Source of the DNA: Alphaproteobacteria bacterium
Lineage (GTDB): Bacteria; Pseudomonadota; Alphaproteobacteria; RF32; CAG-239
Reading direction: 5' to 3'
DNA length: 64,000 nt
Assembly (NCBI GenBank): GCA_900769705.1
Contig: CAAGHP010000016.1
Location: 1-64,000 of the forward strand
The notes beneath the pieces are model-generated. The model was given only the letters and a program-made list of their open reading frames with translations. It had not been told where the DNA came from and made no database searches. Position numbers and translations under genes: made by a program. Below, piece after piece: positions 41,884 through 49,864 of this stretch (positions within the stretch are counted from its first letter, which is position 1; each line of letters begins with the position of its first letter).

Positions 41884-43401
41884 ATGGCTTTGAAAAACAG
41901 TCGTAAACAAAATTATCCGGAATGGTATCAAAGTGTGGTTGCCGAAGCCGATATGGCAGAAAACTCTGTTTCTCCGGGGTGTATGGTTATAAAATCCTGG
42001 GGCTATGGAATTTGGGAACGCATCCAGCATGAAATGGATTATCGTTTTAAGGAAACCGGCCACGAAAACTACTATTTTCCGCTGTTTATTCCGCTTTCTT
42101 TCTTTCAAAAAGAAGCCGACCACGTTGAAGGTTTTGCCAAAGAAATGGCTGTGGTTACGCACTCTCGTTTGGTTAATGAAGACGGCAAGCTGAAACCGGC
42201 TTCTGAGTTGGACGAGCCTTTAATTGTGCGTCCGACCAGTGAAACAATCATCGCCGACTCGTTTTCTAAATGGGTAAAATCTTATCGTGATTTGCCGATT
42301 TTGCTAAACCAGTGGGCAAACGTTGTGCGTTGGGAAATGCGTCCGCGTTTGTTTTTGCGCACGCGTGAATTTTTGTGGCAAGAGGGACATACCGTACACG
42401 CCACGGCTAAAGAAGCCGAAGCCGAGACAACTAAAATGTTGAATGTGTATAAAGAAGTTTCCGAAGATGTTTTGGCTATGCCTGTGATTGCCGGACGCAA
42501 GCCGGAACATGAAAAATTTCCGGGGGCGGTAGATACATATTGTATTGAAGCCATGATGCAGGACGGTAAAGCTCTGCAAGCCGGAACTTCTCACTTTTTG
42601 GGACAAAATTTTGCTAAGTCGGCGGATATTAAATTTGTTAATCAAAACAATGAGCAAGAATATGCTTATACGACTTCTTGGGGCGTTTCTACCCGTTTAA
42701 TCGGCGGGGTGATTATGTCGCACGCTGATGATGAGGGAATGGTTGTTCCGCCAAGAATTGCACCGTATCAGATTATCTTTATTCCGTTGATTAAAAAGAA
42801 TGATGATGCCGCAAAAATTATGGCGTATATTGAAAACATTCAAGCTCAGCTGAAAAATAAAACCGCGTTTGGCGAAAGACTGCGCACCAAAATTGATTCT
42901 CGCGACAAATCCAGCGTGGATAAAGTTTGGGAGTGGGTTCGCAAAGGTGCGCCTATGGTTTGCGAAATCGGCGCCCGTGATATTGAAAACGGCGGTTTGA
43001 TGGTTAAAGAGCGTATTTTCTTTGGTCAGCCGGAAGGCAAAAAAATTCTGAAAACTGAAGAATTTGCGGCTACTGTCAGCGAGCGTTTGGAATTTTTGCA
43101 ACATGAAATGTTTAAGCGCGCAAAAGAGCGTTTGGAACAAAATATTCGTACCGATATTAAAACTCCGGAAGAATTTGCCGCTTATTTTGCCAACGGCAAT
43201 GAATGGATTGAAGATGGTAAACAAGGCAAAGTTGCGTTTGTGCGCGGTAAATGGTGCGCAGACCCGGCAACCGAAGAATTGCTCAAAGCTATGAAAATCA
43301 CCATTCGCTGCATTCCGTTTGACCAAAGCGGTACAACAGGCAAATGTCTGCTGACCGGTAAAGATGCGACTTTAGATGTGATTTATGCACGCAGTTATTA
43401 G
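41884..43401 (+). CDS. proS: Prolyl-tRNA synthetase, eukaryote/archaeon-like type
   Basis: The 505-residue protein is of the compact type without the bacterial editing insert: GCMVIKSWGYGIWERI, LIVRPTSETIIADSFSKWV, NQWANVVRWEMRPRLFLRTRE (motif 2), TSWGVSTRLIGGVIMSHADD (motif 3) and a C-terminal domain ending in a Tyr (YARSY). It charges tRNA-Pro. AGGGAG precedes ATG 41884. It appears co-transcribed with pheST. Confidence 0.96.
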   Translation: MALKNSRKQNYPEWYQSVVAEADMAENSVSPGCMVIKSWGYGIWERIQHEMDYRFKETGHENYYFPLFIPLSFFQKEADHVEGFAKEMAVVTHSRLVNEDGKLKPASELDEPLIVRPTSETIIADSFSKWVKSYRDLPILLNQWANVVRWEMRPRLFLRTREFLWQEGHTVHATAKEAEAETTKMLNVYKEVSEDVLAMPVIAGRKPEHEKFPGAVDTYCIEAMMQDGKALQAGTSHFLGQNFAKSADIKFVNQNNEQEYAYTTSWGVSTRLIGGVIMSHADDEGMVVPPRIAPYQIIFIPLIKKNDDAAKIMAYIENIQAQLKNKTAFGERLRTKIDSRDKSSVDKVWEWVRKGAPMVCEIGARDIENGGLMVKERIFFGQPEGKKILKTEEFAATVSERLEFLQHEMFKRAKERLEQNIRTDIKTPEEFAAYFANGNEWIEDGKQGKVAFVRGKWCADPATEELLKAMKITIRCIPFDQSGTTGKCLLTGKDATLDVIYARSY

Positions 43402-43419
43402 TTTTTAGAGGGTATAAAA

Positions 43420-43755
43420 ATGTCAAAACAAACTTGTTTTATGATTTTTATTGCGGCTTTGGTGGTGATTATGGCTTCATTTATTTTTGGTTTTGGCGCC
43501 GTAACCGCTCCGGTTTCGGAAACATTCGGCGCAATGAAAGGACTATATTTAGCTATATCCGCCTTGGTAATTTCTTTGCTGCTCTTGAAGCAAAAATATT
43601 ATTGGCTGCTGATTTTGGGCTGCGCGGTTGTTGCTGCTGTTTTAATCCAGCTTTTAATTGTCGGCGGTTCGGTTATGAGCATAGCCGTGCTTTATAAAAT
43701 TGCTGCGTTTGCGGTGTATGCTTATTTGGTACAGCTTGTCCGCTTTATGATATAG
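43420..43755 (+). CDS. Small four-helix membrane protein
   Basis: The 111-residue protein is nearly all hydrophobic, with about four helices (5-30, 41-60, 62-85, 87-110) and few charges. AGAGGG precedes ATG 43420, 18 bases after proS, so it ends that operon. I recognise no family. A hairpin repeat begins at the very next base after its stop. Confidence 0.75.
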   Translation: MSKQTCFMIFIAALVVIMASFIFGFGAVTAPVSETFGAMKGLYLAISALVISLLLLKQKYYWLLILGCAVVAAVLIQLLIVGGSVMSIAVLYKIAAFAVYAYLVQLVRFMI

Positions 43756-43865
43756 AGAAACTCGTCTAATGGCTTTCTGCTGGTAAGATTTTTTCTTATG
43801 TACTGGTTTGTACACTGCGAAAAAATCTTACTTTGCATTAAGCTCATTATCCGAGTTTCTGAGAG
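43756..43865 (+). repeat. Nested inverted repeat R1 (GTAC-core family)
   Basis: AGAAACTCG (43756-43764) pairs with CGAGTTTCT (43852-43860). TAAGATTTTTTC (43784-43795) pairs with GAAAAAATCTTA (43819-43830), and the core is TGTAC-TGGTTT-GTACA. It starts on the base after a stop codon. Its right half recurs almost unchanged at about 51.93-52.00 kb. Confidence 0.85.
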
Positions 43866-43874
43866 CTATGTGAA

Positions 43875-43911
43875 TTTTGCGCTCGTGTACTAGTTTGTAC
43901 ACAGCGCAAAA
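43875..43911 (+). repeat. Hairpin repeat R2 (GTAC-core family)
   Basis: TTTTGCGCT (43875-43883) pairs with AGCGCAAAA (43903-43911) around GTGTAC-TAGTTT-GTACAC. The core matches R1 while the arms differ but still pair. A second AACTCGTCTA copy follows at 43949-43958. Confidence 0.85.
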
Positions 43912-43984
43912 AAGTTAATGTGTATTAGCCTCATTATTCGGCATTTTAAACTCGTCTAGCAGCGCATCTGGCGCCAAAACTACG

Positions 43985-44034
43985 AAAGAGAGAAAATTTA
44001 CGTACATCAATGTACGCTGGAATTTTCTCTCTTT
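43985..44034 (+). repeat. Hairpin repeat R3 with terminator character
   Basis: AAAGAGAGAAAATT (43985-43998) pairs with AATTTTCTCTCTTT (44021-44034), and the core CGTACAT-CA-ATGTACG (44001-44016) is itself a perfect hairpin. A T-run follows, so it can end transcription from the proS side. Confidence 0.85.
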
Positions 44035-44045
44035 TTGTATAAAGA

Positions 44046-44075
44046 AAAGCGTAAAGTTTAAAAACTTTACGCTTT
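44046..44075. terminator. Palindrome before the 44091 gene
   Basis: AAAGCGTAAAGTTT and AAACTTTACGCTTT form a perfect 14-bp stem. On the minus strand it lies 15 bases after the 44091 gene and is followed by TTCTTTAT. Confidence 0.75.
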
Positions 44076-44090
44076 CAGAAATTAGAATTG

Positions 44091-44462
44091 TTAAGCGGTC
44101 AAAATCTTGAGGCAGTCAAACATAACACGAATATGATGTTTTGTGCCGGAGGAAATTACGCTCATAAAGCCTTTAGTACACAGCTCGTCATAATCCTTGA
44201 AATCTTCAGATTTGACCAGATTTTGCAGTTTGCGTTGTACCAAAATCATTGCCATCTTATCGTGGTAATGACCTTTTACTACTTGTTCCAATGCCAAAAT
44301 AATGGAACCGGAAATTTCATACAAACCAAACAAAATACCTTGAATATCCTCTGCACCAAACTGCCAGCCTTCACGGATATCGTTAGCCCAGCCGGAGCGA
44401 TAAATTTTCAAATCAGAAATCTGCTGTAAAACATCGCTGCTTAAAACATCTAATTTAGCCAT
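44091..44462 (-). CDS. Orphan cytoplasmic protein, 123 residues
   Basis: The protein starts MAKLDVLSSDVLQQISDLKIYRSGW and looks helical, without signal or membrane segment; no family is recognised. It has a TTGACT-16-TATAAA promoter (44561-44588). The leader carries the TATTATTAACTTTT motif (44521-44534) and then a hairpin, AGAGGG/CCCTCT (about 44484-44519), close to the start. A short in-frame extension to a TTG at 44468 is possible. Function unknown. Confidence 0.72.
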   Translation of the reverse strand: MAKLDVLSSDVLQQISDLKIYRSGWANDIREGWQFGAEDIQGILFGLYEISGSIILALEQVVKGHYHDKMAMILVQRKLQNLVKSEDFKDYDELCTKGFMSVISSGTKHHIRVMFDCLKILTA

Positions 44463-44483
44463 AATCAATCTGGGTTTGTTTAA

Positions 44484-44519
44484 AGAGGGGGTGCCCTATT
44501 ACACGTCCCGTTCCCTCTG
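44484..44519 (-). promoter_or_regulatory. Structured 5' leader of the 44091 gene
   Basis: On the minus strand AGAGGG and CCCTCT enclose a GC-rich segment with GGGACGTG and GGGCAC, ending about 20 bases before the ATG. It is the only GC-rich part of an AT-rich leader. Confidence 0.45.
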
Positions 44520-44560
44520 AAAAGTTAATAATATTAAAAATAATTTCAAATATAACTATT

Positions 44561-44588
44561 TTATAGCTTATTTATAGACAAAAGTCAA
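44561..44588 (-). promoter_or_regulatory. Promoter of the 44091 gene
   Basis: TTGACT and TATAAA are spaced by 16 bases on the minus strand, divergent from the prepilin 2 leader. Confidence 0.65.
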
Positions 44589-44619
44589 GGAGAGTTTTTG
44601 AAATATTTTGGCAAAACTT

Positions 44620-44845
44620 AGCCCTTTACTTTTTTCAAGATGTTTGTTAGTTTAGCAAACAGATGGGCAATAGTCTGTCTGGGGTGTGGTAGCCTCTTCA
44701 GTATACGTCTGCAGTATCAGACGATAAATAATACCTTCTGGCTAAAGGGCTGGAAGGTAGCAGAATGTGCTATAAGCTAATATGCTACACTATTTTATAC
44801 TGAATAGCTTACCAACTTCCAGCTGTCTCGCCGACAGCTTTTTTG
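44620..44845 (+). ncRNA. Structured leader RNA 2 of prepilin 2, switch-like
   Basis: Visible pairings: AGCCCTTTA (44620-44628) with TAAAGGGCT (44743-44751) as a closing stem; TGTTTG/CAAACA (44641-44661); CGTCTG/CAGACG (44706-44723); GTAGCA/TGCTAC (44757-44788). A loop segment TAAGCTA (44773-44779) is complementary to TAGCTTA (44805-44811), a pseudoknot. GCTGGAAG (44749-44756) pairs with CTTCCAGC (44816-44823). The terminator AGCTGTC-TCGCC-GACAGCT ends in a T-run (44821-44845). The GCTGGAAG stem overlaps the closing stem by three bases and the terminator by three bases, so closing stem, antiterminator and terminator are linked. The sequence is not related to leaders 1 and 3. I found no clear promoter. 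Confidence 0.68.
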
Positions 44846-44874
44846 TTGTAATTCCAAAATGATAGGAAGTTGTT

Positions 44875-45675
44875 ATGATATTAAAAAATTTGAAAAATTG
44901 TTTGGTCTTTCGTCTGTTCTCTTTCATTCTCAACTTCATGCTTGCGTGCGAGCATAGCGAACTACTGCAAACATTTAGGAATGTAATGTCAATATTATTG
45001 AAGCGGATGTACAATCCTGTATCCTCTGCGAATGAGCTGACGCTCAAAGCAAAGGATGATAAAAATAGGGTGTTGCAAATTGGTCGTTCAATGATAGAAA
45101 TGCTCGGCGTGCTGGCTATCATCGCTGTACTGAGTGTCGGCGGAATAGCAGGATATTCAAAAGCCATGGAAATGTATAAAATCAATAAAACATTGGAGCA
45201 TTATAACTATTTAGTTTTGGGAATGCTTGACTACGTTAGAGAAACTAAAAATTTGGCAGAACAAACAAATACAGGTATGACAATGATTGCCGAAGCAGCT
45301 GGGCTTATTCCGGCAACATGGCAAAAGGAAAACAACTTTAATCTAAGAGATGACATGGAAAACATTGTGCAGATTTTTGCTAACAAAACACATCTTTCTA
45401 TTGATTATATTTTCCAAAATTCTGAAAAACACTCAATAACAGATAAATTATGCAATAATTTGTTCAATAACACATTAAAACCGTTAAGCAACAGTATTCA
45501 GGTTATTTATGTTACAATAGCCAATAAGATAAATTTTGCTATTTATTATGGTAATACAACCTGTGATGCAGCCAAATCAAAAAAATGTCTCAGAGATGTA
45601 GAATTAAGCGATATAAGAGATTCCTGTAACTTTTGTGCCGAGCAAAAATTTTGTTCTATAGCTGTAAAGTTTTAA
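44875..45675 (+). CDS. Type IV prepilin-like protein 2 with repeat in the leader peptide
   Basis: The 266-residue protein has the same GRSMIEMLGVL helix and the same C-terminal Cys pattern (TCDA...KCL-DVELSDI...C..C....C) as prepilins 1 and 3. The predicted prepilin cleavage site is Gly70|Arg71, giving a 70-residue leader instead of the usual 6-25. The leader (MILKNLKN at the start, ACEHSEL, then SANELTLKAKDD) is encoded largely by a palindromic repeat also present in prepilin 3. TAGGAAG precedes ATG 44875, 30 bases after the leader-RNA T-run. It is monocistronic as far as can be seen. Confidence 0.85.
   Translation: MILKNLKNCLVFRLFSFILNFMLACEHSELLQTFRNVMSILLKRMYNPVSSANELTLKAKDDKNRVLQIGRSMIEMLGVLAIIAVLSVGGIAGYSKAMEMYKINKTLEHYNYLVLGMLDYVRETKNLAEQTNTGMTMIAEAAGLIPATWQKENNFNLRDDMENIVQIFANKTHLSIDYIFQNSEKHSITDKLCNNLFNNTLKPLSNSIQVIYVTIANKINFAIYYGNTTCDAAKSKKCLRDVELSDIRDSCNFCAEQKFCSIAVKF
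44917..45076 (+). repeat. In-frame palindromic repeat within prepilin 2
   Basis: This segment aligns with minus-strand 53880-54040 in prepilin 3 (shared blocks GAGCATAGCGAACTA, GCGAATGAGCTGACGCT and AAAGC-AAGGATGA) and with the relic at 5231-5335. Here the palindromes are partly decayed compared with the prepilin 3 copy. It ends 12 codons or fewer before the cleavage site. Confidence 0.8.
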
Positions 45676-45840
45676 CTTAAATTCGGCAACTCTAAATTTT
45701 TAAGCGTCGGCTCAAAATAGAAATATTACATTTTGCTATGATATTAAATCATATTTTTGTTGACTTTTTGTCAAAAAAAGCGGATAACATAAATATATTT
45801 AAATTATGATTTCTATTATTAACTCTTAAATTTTCAGCTT

Positions 45841-46080
45841 ATGTTAATTGATATTATTTTTTGGCTGGTTGCTGTTTTTTGTTTGTGTGCAGGCGTTTAT
45901 TGCTTGGTCGTGTACAAGGACAAAGTTCCTCCGGTTATCAAGATTGTCTTTTGGGCTATATTGATGCTTTTAGCCATGGGGGCGGCAGTTTGGTTTTTGG
46001 CTTTATACCATACTTTGTTCTATCCTTTGGATGTTGACGTTCATGCACCGATAATGATTTACGGCGTTTACTTTCAATAA
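45841..46080 (+). CDS. Small two-helix membrane protein
   Basis: The 79-residue protein has two hydrophobic helices (about 2-24 and 33-57) and a short polar tail. It is preceded by TTGACT at 45760 and by the leader motif TATTATTAACTCTTAA (45814-45829) without a Shine-Dalgarno sequence. It ends before a strong terminator. No family recognised. Confidence 0.7.
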   Translation: MLIDIIFWLVAVFCLCAGVYCLVVYKDKVPPVIKIVFWAILMLLAMGAAVWFLALYHTLFYPLDVDVHAPIMIYGVYFQ

Positions 46081-46106
46081 AAACATCAGCTTTGGAAAGC
46101 TAATAT

Positions 46107-46146
46107 AAAAAAACAGCGTTATCACTAAAGATAGCGCTGTTTTTTT
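46107..46146. terminator. Bidirectional terminator
   Basis: AAAAAAACAGCGTTATC and GATAGCGCTGTTTTTTT pair (one wobble). It serves both the 45841 gene and the convergent 46148 gene. Confidence 0.85.
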
Positions 46147-46147
46147 G

Positions 46148-47194
46148 TTATTTTGCGGTTATAAAACTATCTATGCCCAGCTGTTGATGAAAAAGTAAAG
46201 CTATGCCGATAATGGCCGCAAAGCATAAAAATATAACCAATATGTTGGCAAAAGCAGAGGTCCTTTGCGGTAAATTAGGCGTTATACCCTCGTCGCAAGC
46301 GTAGTTGATGTATATGCGGCAAGCAGAAATAATGTATAGCGGACGAAACAAAATCATTATAATAAGCAGCGCCAAAATTAGTGGAAATCCGGCGTAAAAA
46401 TACCATGAATAGATATCGTATTCGTCCGGCATTTTATCCATATAGCAAAAGAAAAGAACTGTACCGGTATAGCAGCCGATACCAATTATCCAACAAACAA
46501 AAGAGTAGCCAAGGCGCAATTTAATCAGCGGTAAAAAGCGTTTTTTGAGCAAAAACAAAGAATCTTTACAGGCATCTTTAAAGCTGCGTCCGTAGAGAAG
46601 CGCAGGAATAAAACCAAGGCTAATCATTTTCCAGAGTTGATAGAGTAGTTCCCTTTCATATTTTACAGCGCGTGATGTGTGGTCGTTTTTCTTCGGCAGT
46701 CTTTCTAAGATGCGTTTAACCGTCCACCAGCCGTCTATCCAAGAAAAAATCCAAAGCGTGCCGGCGCGGCTAAACGCGGCTTTCATACAATCTGTAAAAG
46801 TGGACTCTTTGTTTTGAAAGCGCAAAAGACAAGATGCATTCATACATGCTGTTAAAATTCCAAGCGGAAAAGCGGCTAGCCCCACACAGGCCAGCGACCA
46901 GACTAATAAAATTATGTTTGCGGCTGTGTTTTCTGTGTCATTTTTCCATATTTCTTCGGGTATCCAAGACAAACCTTGTGTCCAAATAAAATAAACCAAA
47001 GCAATAGTAGCCCATTGTAAAAGCGCAAATACAATATTTTCTTTTTCGGTAAAAATAAAGCGCAGAGAAGCGGCGATGCTGGTAAAAAAGCTGCCGATAG
47101 AACCAAAATATCCCGGATTTTCGCTAAAATCAGTTTCTTTATAGGCTTTCGTTTTTAGTCTGTCAAACTCAGATTTCATGGTAAATAATGACAT
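46148..47194 (-). CDS. Multi-pass membrane protein, 348 residues
   Basis: About six hydrophobic helices can be seen (near 50-75, 90-125, 195-215, 235-260, 270-300, 320-340) separated by basic loops. I recognise no family. The RBS AAGGAG before ATG 47194 excludes the longer in-frame start at 47245. It is probably independent from the gene upstream, which has its own terminator at 47253-47280. Confidence 0.75.
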   Translation of the reverse strand: MSLFTMKSEFDRLKTKAYKETDFSENPGYFGSIGSFFTSIAASLRFIFTEKENIVFALLQWATIALVYFIWTQGLSWIPEEIWKNDTENTAANIILLVWSLACVGLAAFPLGILTACMNASCLLRFQNKESTFTDCMKAAFSRAGTLWIFSWIDGWWTVKRILERLPKKNDHTSRAVKYERELLYQLWKMISLGFIPALLYGRSFKDACKDSLFLLKKRFLPLIKLRLGYSFVCWIIGIGCYTGTVLFFCYMDKMPDEYDIYSWYFYAGFPLILALLIIMILFRPLYIISACRIYINYACDEGITPNLPQRTSAFANILVIFLCFAAIIGIALLFHQQLGIDSFITAK

Positions 47195-47249
47195 AATTTT
47201 TCTCCTTTTTATTTTGATTGTAGCGGAATAAAAGCAAGTCTGCAATAAA

Positions 47250-47280
47250 AAAGCAGCATTATCCTTATAGATAATGCTGC
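47250..47280 (-). terminator. Terminator of the 47302 gene
   Basis: GCAGCATTATC and GATAATGCTGC form a perfect 11-bp stem; on the minus strand a T-run follows. Confidence 0.8.
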
Positions 47281-47301
47281 GAAATGCTGCTGTATTTCTG
47301 C

Positions 47302-48201
47302 TTATTTAGAATTTTGCTTTTGTTTCATCGCATACAACGCAAAAGAGCTGCTTTCTTGTCCTTCAATGTATACTGAATTTTTTACTAAAGGCTTGTCTTC
47401 CATGGTAGCCACAGTTTTTTCCGGTTCATAAGGCTTTGCAAATTGATTGTCTGTTATCTTTGCACCTATGCTTTCAACAGCTTTACTCAAAGGATTTTGA
47501 ATATTGAAACCGGCTTTTGAATTGTTGATGCGATCAATAGTCTTTTGAGTTTCCTGAACAGTCTTTTTTATCTCGGCCTGAGTTTTCAGAACGCTTTTCA
47601 AATCCATTTCTTTTTTCATTAAAGCTTGGTCGGCGTTTTGTTCGGATGCTTGGCACAATGCGCTGATGGCCTGACGAGAAGTTTTTATGCTTGCATCGCC
47701 GATATATTGAGCAAAATTGCTTGGTTCATTAACAGCCATAGTTAAAAGCTCCAGAGCTTTTTCTCCGAATTTTTCTATCAGCTGGCCGGTTATTTCTTCG
47801 GAATTAACGGTTTTGCCGGCACCGTTTACTTTATTCATATAATTGAGAATTCTGACCATCTTATCATGCTGAACATCTTGAGGTCGAGCCGCTGCCTGTT
47901 CTGCTTTTTTCTCAACATTTGCTTTGGCATTTTTCCAGCCGTTTTTCAAACCTTCGTTTATTTCTTCTTTTCTTTTGGCAACGGCATCAACTGCTGCTTT
48001 GCCATAGTTTGTGTTGAGAGGTTTATCTTTAGGAGCCATTACGTATATTTCAGGATGTGCTTCATTGGAAGTTTGTTTTTGCGGAGCAGCTTTTTTCTGA
48101 GCCTCTTTTTCCGCATGAGCCTTGCCCCAAGGAGTCATTGTTTGAATATTGGATTTATTGTCTTCCGGTGCCTTAATGTATGAGCCATTGTTGTCAGTCA
48201 T
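47302..48201 (-). CDS. Orphan cytoplasmic protein with coiled-coil segment
   Basis: The 299-residue hydrophilic protein has a disordered, Lys/Gln/Ala-rich N-terminal third (TMTPWGKAHAEKEAQKKAA), a helical middle, and a likely coiled coil near 205-230 (LKTQAEIKKTVQETQKTIDR). It has no signal peptide. The promoter is TTGCCG-17-TATAAT (48250-48278); AGGAG precedes the start. It is not recognised. Its composition would fit a scaffold or effector, but there is no direct evidence for either. Confidence 0.72.
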   Translation of the reverse strand: MTDNNGSYIKAPEDNKSNIQTMTPWGKAHAEKEAQKKAAPQKQTSNEAHPEIYVMAPKDKPLNTNYGKAAVDAVAKRKEEINEGLKNGWKNAKANVEKKAEQAAARPQDVQHDKMVRILNYMNKVNGAGKTVNSEEITGQLIEKFGEKALELLTMAVNEPSNFAQYIGDASIKTSRQAISALCQASEQNADQALMKKEMDLKSVLKTQAEIKKTVQETQKTIDRINNSKAGFNIQNPLSKAVESIGAKITDNQFAKPYEPEKTVATMEDKPLVKNSVYIEGQESSSFALYAMKQKQNSK

Positions 48202-48249
48202 AATTTTTCTCCTAATAAGATATGTTATTTTGTCTAAGCATAGCAGCTA

Positions 48250-48278
48250 ATTATATATAAGACAAGCAAAATCGGCAA
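48250..48278 (-). promoter_or_regulatory. Promoter of the 47302 gene
   Basis: TTGCCG and TATAAT are spaced by 17 bases on the minus strand. Confidence 0.65.
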
Positions 48279-48368
48279 AAGACTGCTTTTGTCATATTTC
48301 TGTAACAATTTTGCAATATTATTACATTAAACAGCTGAGTTATAAAAATGTTGTTTTGCCAGAACTTT

Positions 48369-49730
48369 TTAGCGTCGGTTTTCGGATTTTAACTTTTTCA
48401 GCTGCAGCAAGGCTGAAGCATGCTGCTGTTTTTGAGCATTGTCGGCGTTATTATAGTGGCTGAAGCCAGACAATTTGCCGTTATACAGCTGCATAGCCAT
48501 CTTTTTAGCGCCTGCGCCTTTATTGCCTACCGCTAAAATATCTTTAACGAGCTTCTTTTGAGCTTTGTCAGAAAGCTTTTGCTTAGCGCTGAAAGCTTGG
48601 TTTAGAGATGAGCTTAAGCCGTATTGGTCGTACATTACTTTAGCATAAGCGGCTTTTTCTACGCTGATGTTCTGTGGAAGGCTGAAGTTTCCGGCGGCAA
48701 TTTGCTTTTCAATTTTTTGATACAGCAGGTCGCGTTTAGCTTTAGAAGTCAAAAGTTCTATGGTGTTGTCATAGTAATTTTTCCAGATTTTTTCGGCAGA
48801 AGACGGCTTATGTGCCGAGGTTTGGTCTTGCCGCTGAGCCGGAGCAGCAAACTCAGCCGTTTTAGCTTCGGCTTTTTTAGGTGTATATTGTTTTATAGTA
48901 ATGGTGTTTTGCTTGGCTACCGGAGTTTTATTTGCGGTTTTAAGCCCTAAAAAGCCGATAAGCCCGATACCGGCAATAACTGCAGCGGCTTTAAGATTGT
49001 TTTTGGCTGCGGAAAACTTTTTCTTTAATCTGGAAAAAATAGAAACTTTTTCCGCTTTGGCAGCAGGCTGGGTTGAAACAGCTTGCGGCTGTGCTTTTGT
49101 TTGCACATGTGCCTGCGGTCTGATAATGCTTAGAGCCTGCCGGTCAAGCTTTTGAATAGCATTATAAATTTCTGAATCTTCGTAAAGATGTCCGCCGACC
49201 GTATTAAAATATTCTTTGGTTAAGGCAATGTCTTTGTTTGGCACAACCGTTAAATTGCGAAGAATATTTGCAGCATAAACTTCAGCGGCGCGGCTCATGC
49301 TATCAAGCTCTATCAAGGCATCAGCATCCGAAGTATTTTTCTTTAATTTGCAGTAAGTTTTGCATTTTTTCCGCAATTCTTTCTCTGTCAGCGCTGTATA
49401 TTCGTCTTTTGCTCCGAAAATTTTCTGCCAAAGAGTCTTTCGGCTTTCATTGATATAAGATGTAACGTCAAATTTTGCCTGTTTTTGCAGTTTAGCCAGA
49501 TACTCCGGTTTGTGATAACCTCCGAAAGCGTTGATATATATGGCAAAAGGTCTTTTCAGCTCGCTGCTGAGAATCAGTCGGTTGTTTTTGAAATCAGATA
49601 AAATAGTTAAAGCTTTTTGTTCCAGTATTTCTCGTCTATTATATTTCTTTTCGGAAAAATCGCCTCTAAATGTTTTTTGATAGTTTTTTACATCGCGCAA
49701 AAGTTCTTTGGCTGTAAGTTCTGTGTTCAT
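48369..49730 (-). CDS. Orphan single-pass membrane protein, 453 residues
   Basis: An N-terminal helical, basic region (1-230) precedes one hydrophobic helix (about 248-265, AAVIAGIGLIGFLGL). A Lys/Ala/Gln-rich linker and a helical C-terminal domain follow. The order resembles proteins with a cytoplasmic N-domain and periplasmic C-domain, but no motif is recognised. It has a TTGACA-17-TATTCT promoter (49779-49807) and a leader of A-runs without a Shine-Dalgarno sequence. Together with the 47302 gene it lies in an orphan stretch of the window. Confidence 0.72.
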   Translation of the reverse strand: MNTELTAKELLRDVKNYQKTFRGDFSEKKYNRREILEQKALTILSDFKNNRLILSSELKRPFAIYINAFGGYHKPEYLAKLQKQAKFDVTSYINESRKTLWQKIFGAKDEYTALTEKELRKKCKTYCKLKKNTSDADALIELDSMSRAAEVYAANILRNLTVVPNKDIALTKEYFNTVGGHLYEDSEIYNAIQKLDRQALSIIRPQAHVQTKAQPQAVSTQPAAKAEKVSIFSRLKKKFSAAKNNLKAAAVIAGIGLIGFLGLKTANKTPVAKQNTITIKQYTPKKAEAKTAEFAAPAQRQDQTSAHKPSSAEKIWKNYYDNTIELLTSKAKRDLLYQKIEKQIAAGNFSLPQNISVEKAAYAKVMYDQYGLSSSLNQAFSAKQKLSDKAQKKLVKDILAVGNKGAGAKKMAMQLYNGKLSGFSHYNNADNAQKQQHASALLQLKKLKSENRR

Positions 49731-49778
49731 TTTTTTTCACTCTTTTTTTAATTTTTTACCGATTCTTAATTCTTGGTT

Positions 49779-49807
49779 AGAATATGCCAAAATCATCTTT
49801 TTGTCAA
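49779..49807 (-). promoter_or_regulatory. Promoter of the 48369 gene
   Basis: TTGACA and TATTCT are spaced by 17 bases on the minus strand. Confidence 0.7.
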
Positions 49808-49823
49808 TAATTTTATACAAAAA

Positions 49824-49843
49824 AACGTCCCCAAAGGGACGTT
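49824..49843 (-). terminator. Terminator of gapR
   Basis: AACGTCCC and GGGACGTT form an 8-bp stem; on the minus strand a run of T follows. It lies about 20 bases after the gapR stop. Confidence 0.85.
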
Positions 49844-49864
49844 GCGCTAAAAAAGTCCGGAATA

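Noticed and set aside
43756..44034. CRISPR array
   Set aside because: The repeats are few, unequally spaced hairpins of different arm sequence with no spacer-like units and no cas genes.
44641..44661. Homology between leader 2 and leaders 1/3
   Set aside because: Apart from being structured and ending in a terminator they share no stem order or conserved loop that I can align.
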